Assembly: GCA_947095535.1 (NCBI GenBank)
Contig: OX352774.1
Location: 113,897,996 to 113,961,995, forward strand
Direction of reading: 5' to 3'
Origin: Poecilobothrus nobilitatus
Lineage: Eukaryota > Arthropoda > Insecta > Diptera > Dolichopodidae
Length of the DNA: 64,000 nucleotides
A model generated the notes under the pieces. It ran no database searches. It was not told the DNA's origin and saw only the letters and a list, made by a program, of their open reading frames with translations. A program made the position numbers and the translations under genes. This document shows positions 57,001 through 64,000 of the stretch, in pieces. Positions within the stretch are counted from its first letter, which is position 1. Every line of letters starts with the position of its first letter.

Positions 57001-60000
57001 CACTGCTTCAGTTTTCATTTCTCTTTGTTTCGAATTGTTAAAATATTTTTTCGTAAATTTTTATTTTTTTTTTTTTTTTGGTTTATGGATGGATTTACGC
57101 GCTTTAATTACATTGATTGGATTAATGAGGTAGTAAATTTCCTGTGAAATTAATATTATTGTTTGTGTTGGTTTTTTTTTTTTTTTTTTGTATTTTGTTT
57201 ACTAAAAACCTAATTTATGTATGTTTGTATTTAATTGATTAAAATACAAGCAGGCAATTCACCACAGATGTGTATTTAATTTTTTTTTTTTAAATCTTAT
57301 TTCATTTGTGGATTAATTTTTGGTGAGTTTTATTAAGTATCTAAAGATATAAGTACATAATATATTTATATTATGTAGATATGTAATTTATTATATATTA
57401 TATATTTTAATAAATGATGTGAAATTTATAATAATCATTAATATTGATATTATTATATATATCTACCATATAATAAAAAAACATTTATAAGAGATTTTAA
57501 AGATAAAAACAAAAAAAAAAAAAAAGACCATCATAAAATCATACTTATATAATTTTATAGCGGTTAACAGTTTAATTTATTATGGTAATTATAATATTAC
57601 AAACGTATTTGAATGATTATTTGAAATAAAAGTTAAGTGACCATTAATATTTATTTTATATATTGAACATTATAAATATAATTAATTTATTTTTGTATTA
57701 AAATAAATTTTATTAATTTTGTTTTTTTTTTTGATTTTTGTAATTAAAATTAATTTAATAAAATTTAATTTTTTTTTTTTTTTTAATAAGAAATTCTTAA
57801 ATCCTTTTATATCCTATAAATTTTATAGATATTAATTTTAATTTTAATAACTTAATTTTAATAAACCTCAATAATAAATTTTAATTTTAGTATTTATGGT
57901 TATTTTTATTTTGTGAAAATTGCCTGTAAATTATTGAAGAAAAAAAAAAACATTGATTTGAAAGACATGTTATTTTACTCTGATTTTCATTATTCTAAGA
58001 ATATCGATTACCTTTTTTATCAAACTTTCCCTATCGTTTCTATTAAGTATCTTTCCGTACTATAGTATTTTTCAAAGCACGTGTATCTACTAATTACGGA
58101 TACATACTTAATGGAAATGAAGAAAATATGAAAAATTTAAGAAAACTAGGGATGAATTTCAGAAAACAAATGTCATGGACATATCATATTTTAATATTAG
58201 GTTAGGTATCCTTGTACTTTTATATTATGATTAATTAAAATCAAAAAGCCAAATGTGAAGTAATCGATTCTAAAGAAAAAAGAAAACAAAAATAAGATAT
58301 TAATAATTAGTTTTAAAAAGGACTTTTGCCCTTTTATACATATTATATTTTTCATTTCGAACTTATTCAAATAATGATTTTATCCCATTTTTTCCCTAAT
58401 TTGATTAATTCTTATAAATTTAAAATTTTATTTTTATCTAGGATAATTCTGTCTGGTTTTTCTGTTTGTTCTTCTAAAAAAAATCCTTCAAAAGTTCATA
58501 CCATTGAAAAGGTAAAAAGATTTTAAATAAAAAAAAAAACAATTACCGAAAAAAAAAAAAATCTTAAAGATAAGAATAATATGAGTGGGGTACCAATGTA
58601 ATAAGAATGGGGTACCAATAACATTAAATTCAGTAGAATTTTTGTTTTTGATCTTGGATTAGTAAATTTATTTTTTTTATTTTTTTTTTCTTAATTTGAT
58701 GGTTTCCAATACCCAATTTAATTTATCAAAGATTTTCTTTTTATTAGAAAAGAAAAACAGTCGTGTGTTTTCATAGCTTTGAATAAATTTTTATAAAAAA
58801 TATTACAAGATAATTTTAAGATAAATTTAAGATAATATTAATTCAAAACGAAATATCGTTTAATGAATTAAATTTTTTTTTTTTTGGTTTAACTTTGAAA
58901 AGTAATATTTTATAAAAAAAATTTCTTTAAATTTTCTTTTAAAATCTTAATTGATTTTTTTTAACATGAATATCTAAAATACTCTTTCTATAAGATACAA
59001 TATTATTAATAATTATGTATATTACTCGTATGTATAAAATAAATGGTATTAATAAAAGGAAATTAAAAATAAAATTTAAATACATCAAAAATTAAAATTA
59101 AAGACATAAAAAAAAATTTTTAAGAACATTTTTTTGTAGCTTGAAATTTAATTTTTGCAGCTGTAATTTTAGGTTTCAAACGATAGTTCAAATTCCGACG
59201 GTTCAAAAAAATTTACAATCGTTTAAAATAAATGGTTTTAAATATTGTGAAAATAGAAGTTTCATATTTTTTATAAATTTGTATGTAATAATATCTTAAG
59301 CGTTTAACAGAAGCGTCCACAAACGTTATTGAACAAACTCAACACAAATCTAAGAAAAGACCTTCTCCGAGACTTTTTTGAAAATTACAATAACGGTGAA
59401 TCTTTCATCTCCATCTTTCATCTGTTATATTTTATGAAAAGAAAATAACTGTAAGGAGTTACTAAAAAAAGAAATTTTCTAACTATAAGATTTAAATAAA
59501 TGATAATATCAAATAATCGTTATATGATCACGTATTTTAATGCTAACCAAATTGTTTTTTTTTTCGCTCTCCTTGCCACTTCTATAAGAGAAAGAGGGCA
59601 AGTTATTATTTTAAGTTTCAGTTTAGCTATAGAAGATTAAATATACATATGGATCTTAACTGTAAATTTTGCAGAAGAACTAACGGTGTAGAAAGAGTGA
59701 GTACTTCATATTTTCAGCACCTGTCGCAGTCTATCAAAAAAAAAGTTTCGTTTATCATGACTCAAGGGTACTCTTTGACATGGCTGTAACAAGATTTTTA
59801 AATGTTCTTCTATTGTAGAGTTTAGTAATTACTGATGCTTTAGCTCAGCCTACATAAAAAATAATAAGCTTCAGCTTCTAGAATCACTATAATTTTATCA
59901 ACTCATTGGTTATTAAGCTATGGCTACTGTATAAGACTATGAAACACAAATACTTTTATTTCTGCGCCATTTATTTATCTTATTCAAGTTTTATTTTATT

Positions 60001-60299
60001 TTTATTTTATTATATGATATTATGCATACTTATTTTTTATTTAATTGTATTTTATTATACAATTTATATGTTATAAGGAAAATCTATATTATTTTTTATT
60101 AATCAATATGACAGGGGATTTCACCACAGACCTTTCGAATGATTGTCAGATCATTGATTCACGCCGGTCAGATCATACAATCGGAATAGTAGTAATTTGT
60201 TGTCGTAATTATCTAGAACATATAATAATAATAGCTGTTACAATAGAGATTAATTACATCAATTATTACCTCATGTAACTGTTGATGGCTTCGTCATGT
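57001..60299. other. A+T-rich non-coding DNA
   Basis: No gene supported. A tandem phrase GGGGTACCAATGTAATAAGAA then GGGGTACCAATAAC is at about 58588-58622. The stretch 59290-59900 and the DNA before D3 (60110-60299) are less A+T-rich than average and unexplained; the latter may be a 5' extension of SINE-D3. Confidence 0.45.
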
Positions 60300-60552
60300 C
60301 ATAGCTTGTTTACGTCACTCATAGCAAAATAGCACATAAGTTCATTCATTGTTTCCTTACAGCTTACACGCCCCAATTCAAAGTTTCCGCATCCCTATCC
60401 TATCATTTCCTATCCCTCCTCTCTAGCGAATGTACTGCGTTAGCAGTTAGTGGTTATATCCTATTATATTAACTAAAGGAGGAGGTAGTTTTGGTTAGAA
60501 TCTGACATTATCAAGTGGGTATTTTTGGTTTCCATCTCCCTTAGGCAACAAG
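60300..60552 (+). mobile_element. SINE-D copy D3
   Basis: GTCACTCATAGCAAAATAGC, CATTGTTTCCTTACAGCTT, CCCCAATTCAAAGTTTCCGC, ATCCCTATCCTATCATTTCC, CTCTAGCGAATGTACTGCG, then CTATTATATTAACTAAAGGAG (worn hairpin arm and A box) and GGTTAGAATCTGAC (B-box-like). The tail TTTCCATCTCCCTTAGGCAA has lost its A run. The TAA microsatellite of D1 and D2 is replaced by GCACATAAG. Confidence 0.75.
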
Positions 60553-61676
60553 AAATTTACTTTTAATCCAAAAAAAAATTGTTGTTTTATATATGTTGAG
60601 TAATCTCCTTCTTGCCAAAATATTATCTAAAATTGAAGCAAGTTTAGGAAGCACCAAAAATTGAATTCATTAAAACAAAAAATATTTTATATTTTCAAAA
60701 AATAAAAATTCACATTCGCATTAGAACCAAGAATCATTATTATAAAATTTTTTATCTTAAGTTAAAATCAAAACCAGATGTAAATTAAAACTTTTTATAT
60801 AAAAATAAAATTGATTTATTTATGCACAGTTTTCTAAAATTCTCTCCTTTAAAAACCCCATTCTTTCCACTTTGAAGATTTTCTTATGAATGTTAAAAGT
60901 ACAATTCATTTGAATTTACAGTTAAAAATAAAATCTAAAATGTAACGGAATAAAAAAGTACTTATTATGTAAATATAATTTTGAGATTTTTAAACATTAA
61001 AAAAGTTAAAATTATAACAATTTCCAAAAAAATAAAAAAAAAAATGTAATTAATAACGAAAACATTTTTTATTTAACATTAATTTAATTTTTTTTTTTTT
61101 CATTTAATCTGAATTAAAATAAAAAACAAAACAAATAAATTAAATTCTTTTAAAAGATACCACAAATTTTATTATCTTTCATAAATTTCAATCTTTTTTT
61201 AATTATTTAAATTAAAAAGATACTCGCATGAATCACTTTCAAATTAATCTTTGAATAAAAATCTAATATTTAAATGATAAAAGCTTTATTCCTTAATAAT
61301 TAGTAACATTAGATACATAATATACATATTATAAATAAAAGGTAATTAATTTAAAATAAAATAAGAAGTTATAGCATAAATTTGATTTAAATCAAATTTC
61401 GTTTGTTTCCTTTTTATTAGAATCAAGATTTATATAAGTAAAGTATGTATGTACAAATATGTTGACTTAAAAATGTTTAATTAATTTTCAATTTTCTTTT
61501 AAATTAAAAATATAAGATGAATTTCAATAAAATAAAATTATATAAAAAACGAGGATATAAAAGGATATATTTTATGAAAGATTAAAAGTAAATAGAATAC
61601 ATTTTTGACAATTTCTTACACAGTATCTACCTACTCTTAGAAATTAGGTTGTCGAAGAAAAACTGAAAAGTACAGA
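60553..61676. other. A+T-rich non-coding DNA
   Basis: No gene or family member recognised. Confidence 0.5.
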
Positions 61677-62240
61677 TTTTATTATACCCCTATGAACGAA
61701 ATTCTCAGAGTATTGTAAGCGCCATAATGTTTGTGATACCTTAAAGGAGACGAGACAGATATAACAAAGTATATATATTATATTCTTACTATAAGGATCG
61801 TCTTAATATATTTTGTTATTTATGTTCATCCGTTCGCATGATAACTCAAAAAATAATGAATCCTACAGTCTGAAATTTTTACCATTTCACTTTTGTTAAA
61901 TTGTTATTTTCATTATTAAAATTGAGCAAATTCGAAGGACACTTTCGTATAGCTACAATACAACTTCTTTATTTATATGAAAATCACTCAGTGTTTATTA
62001 AAGGTAAGTATCTACCTGAAATTTTGTGAAGTCAAATTTTATGTCAATATCTTCTATAAAATGTGGCTGCTTTCAAATAACCTCAAAATGGGCAATAATT
62101 TCGGCAACTTTCATATATTAGAATTTAATTAAGTTAGTCATCAAAAATCTTCTAAGAAGATAAACAAATTTTATTGCTATAACTTCTGTGAAATTTAGTT
62201 GCCTTGAGACAACTGGTGGAAATTCTACCAAAATAGTTAA
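61677..62240 (+). mobile_element. DINE-1/INE-1-like element (family E)
   Basis: TTTTATTATACCCCTATGAAC opens the element, followed by TCTCAGAGTATTGTAAGCGC and AAAGGAGACGAGACAGATAT. TAACAAAGTATATATATT comes next, then ATGTTCATCCGTTCGCATGA and TAACTCAAAAAATAATG. This succession (ATACCC tip, AAGGAGACG..., AAAGTATATATATTCTT, a CCGT-type core, then 'CTCAAAAA') parallels the core of Drosophila DINE-1/INE-1-like repeats as I recall it. Its own right end is unclear. It is non-coding. It is one of the stronger hints that the host is a fly. Confidence 0.6.
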
Positions 62241-62599
62241 ATATATATACGAGTAAGTATATTTCGGTACCTACTTAATTAGGTCAGATATGTTAAATTT
62301 TTTAAAAGATGATTCAATTTTATGGTAACAGTATGAGTTATGTTTGTGCGGATATCCTAAATTAAACCCTGTCAACTATACACTCTTTCTTATTTAAAAT
62401 GATTTTGAAATTTTCAGAAATTAGTTCGTCTTATCCAGTCTCCTTTAGCATTTAAAGGAAAATAAAAATATAATAAAGACCTATTTTTGAAATTTGATAC
62501 CAAATATTTTTATGAAACTAAATTCTAGTAAAATAAAATTATGTAAATGAAAGAGTTCTTGGCTAGGTTAACATATATAATATGTTAAATATCCTTACC
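62241..62599. other. Non-coding DNA, nothing recognised
   Basis: A+T-rich spacer, no gene. Confidence 0.5.
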
Positions 62600-62775
62600 C
62601 AAAAGTATAATAGTACTAAATGTTCCTTAGCCTATTGTTTCGTCAAAAAGGGAAATGGTGTTTCGTATAATAAAATCCTACACTTTCATAAAGGAATCAT
62701 GCTCCTACCACTACCACCCTTCCAAAGTCTGTTGATGATTCCCACCTATCCCCGTCAAAAAACAAAAAAAAAAAA
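62600..62775 (+). mobile_element. SINE-C copy (worn)
   Basis: GTATAATAGTACTAAATGTTC, CCTATTGTTTCGTCAAAAAG (A-box region), GGAAATGGTGTTTCG, ATAAAATCCTACACTTTCA (damaged T-arm), TTGATGATTCCCACCTATCC and CCGTC with an A tail containing one C. The 70-codon frame through it is incidental. Confidence 0.75.
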
Positions 62776-63619
62776 TTCACCTGGTAATAAATAAAAGTTA
62801 TATACAACTTTTGTTGGTTTTATTTCCTATACATTGGAATTATGAACCTATACACACAAATATACCTTTTGGCAAAACAATAGTAAAAACTAATTTAAAT
62901 GATTTTTAAATTAGTTTTTTATGTAATCATTTTAATTTTATTTATATACGATTTATATAATTCTAATTAATAATCGATAATATTATTTCTTTCCGATATT
63001 AGTAAATTTATAATTTTCAGTAGAATAAATTTTTGATAATAATTATTTATAAGTATTGACATGTTATTGATAACATTAATAATAATTTTCTTAGAACACA
63101 AGGAGGAAACTTATCAAATCTATATTTGGCATATTTTCTTATATAAAACAACTATAAAGTAATAGAAAAAGTTTTGTTTTCTTATAATAAACAAATCAAT
63201 ATGTCAAATCAAGAAATTGTAAAAGGACGCACACCTTATAAACTCAGTTAAAATTCTGGGATTATGACTATTTTTACTTCAAAATGATACCAATTTTTCT
63301 TTTTCTTTAAAAAGATTTCTACAACTGGCTTCCAACTATAGCCCCTCAAGAAATAATCCCCCCAAAATTTGTTTTCAAAATAATCCTTCAAACCAAAAAC
63401 GAACAATGAAATAATCCCACAAAAATTCCGGGATAGTTTCATTATTTTGGTGGTTCATTTCATTTTCTATTTGGGGCCTTATTTCATATGAAATAATATT
63501 CTATACAATAAAATAAATTTTGCAAATAAATTAATGCCGTCAAAACAACCTACCTTAATTTATGCCTACTCCATATTAAAAAAAAATTAAATTTCAACAT
63601 TTTAATATTTCTTTTACAT
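62776..63619. other. Non-coding DNA with AAATAATCC motif repeats and a palindrome
   Basis: AAATAATCC-type motifs recur at about 63351, 63379 and 63410, with CCCCAAAA or CCACAAAA following. TTATTTCATATGAAATAA at 63479-63496 is an 18-bp perfect palindrome. No gene seen; a 64-codon reverse frame only reads these motifs. Confidence 0.45.
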
Positions 63620-64000
63620 ATAAATACTAGAAAATCCCCTGTGCAATTGCACAATTTCTATAGATTCAAAAACATTAAAAAAACGTTGAAATCACTTACT
63701 TACTTGTAATAGAAAAAAACATAAAACAAATCTAAACACATAAAATTAAAAATGTTAGGTACAGTTTATTAATTTATTCTCGCCGTTTTTTCGTGGCGGT
63801 AATTTTTGACAGTTTTTTAATCATTGAGAAAAAGTGGTCCAAGCTAAAAACACATTCAGGGTAAAAGTTCGTGCCGATATCTCAAAAATTGTTTGAAACA
63901 CATGTATAAAGTGCACAATAAAAACCGGCGAAAAACCAACCAACACCAACCGCTACGACATTTTTTTTTTGTTACATTTAAAACACTCCCAATAATCGAA
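63620..64000 (+). mobile_element. Probable left end of an element running out of the window
   Basis: TACTAGAAAATCCCCTGTGC leads into the perfect palindrome TGTGCAATTGCACA (63640-63653). The final 220 bp is markedly less A+T-rich than its surroundings (CGCCGTTTTTTCGTGGCGG, AAAAGTGGTCCAAGC, CGTGCCGATATCTC, AACCGGCGAAAAACC). A TACTA...palindrome start followed by richer sequence is a pattern I associate with Helitron-like 5' ends; this is inference and the element is cut by the window edge. Confidence 0.4.

Overview
This window looks like non-coding, repeat-rich DNA from an insect nuclear genome, most likely a fly (Diptera). It is strikingly A+T-rich (by eye about four fifths; not counted), full of long A/T runs and TA microsatellites. 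I can support no intact protein-coding gene on either strand. The longest open frame is about 107 codons and lies over a SINE; the others are chance frames or read through repeats. The fly assignment is an inference: several elements follow the layout I know from Drosophila DINE-1/INE-1-type repeats (a terminal ATACCC-like tip, then a GTCC-type microsatellite, then stereotyped text). I cannot name a genus.

Most recognisable content is transposon-derived. (1) SINE-A is a tRNA-derived SINE with clear A and B boxes and an oligo-A tail, in eight copies (2819, 7976, 10265, 39491, 40268, 50906, 56238, 56651). (2) SINE-C and SINE-D are two further SINE-like lineages that share a tRNA-like core and a 3' tail but have different 5' parts (C near 2395, 18888, 20878, 24220, 31625, 62600; D at 3391, 23288, 60300). 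(3) Family A is about 1.55 kb with ATACCCGTACGA-type ends. Its two copies (5374-6975 and 13914-15492) face each other. (4) Family B is 0.45-1.2 kb with AGCACATTTCC-type ends, in seven copies (1560, 17085, 39740, 45487, 47048, 52865, 55961). Inside, A and B share the same modules in the same order. (5) Family F (51505-52010, with a fragment at 2958) starts with a terminal hairpin, and family H is a hairpin MITE in two copies (21266, 45101). (6) Three degraded non-LTR retrotransposon remnants are present: a reverse transcriptase at 37140-37640 (+), a zinc-knuckle-like C-terminal tail at 33750-33915 (-), and a weak endonuclease candidate at 16560-16830 (+).

Nesting gives a history. SINE-A copies sit inside family B copies (40268 in B3; 56238 and 56651 in B7). 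SINE-D1 split a 105-bp tandem array at 3060-3700. Family A copy 2 lies between inverted minisatellite arms (13640-13892 and 15518-15620), a foldback-like layout. The remainder is unannotated A+T-rich DNA with homopolymers, consistent with a large intron, an intergenic desert or a repeat-rich block; the sequence alone does not say which.
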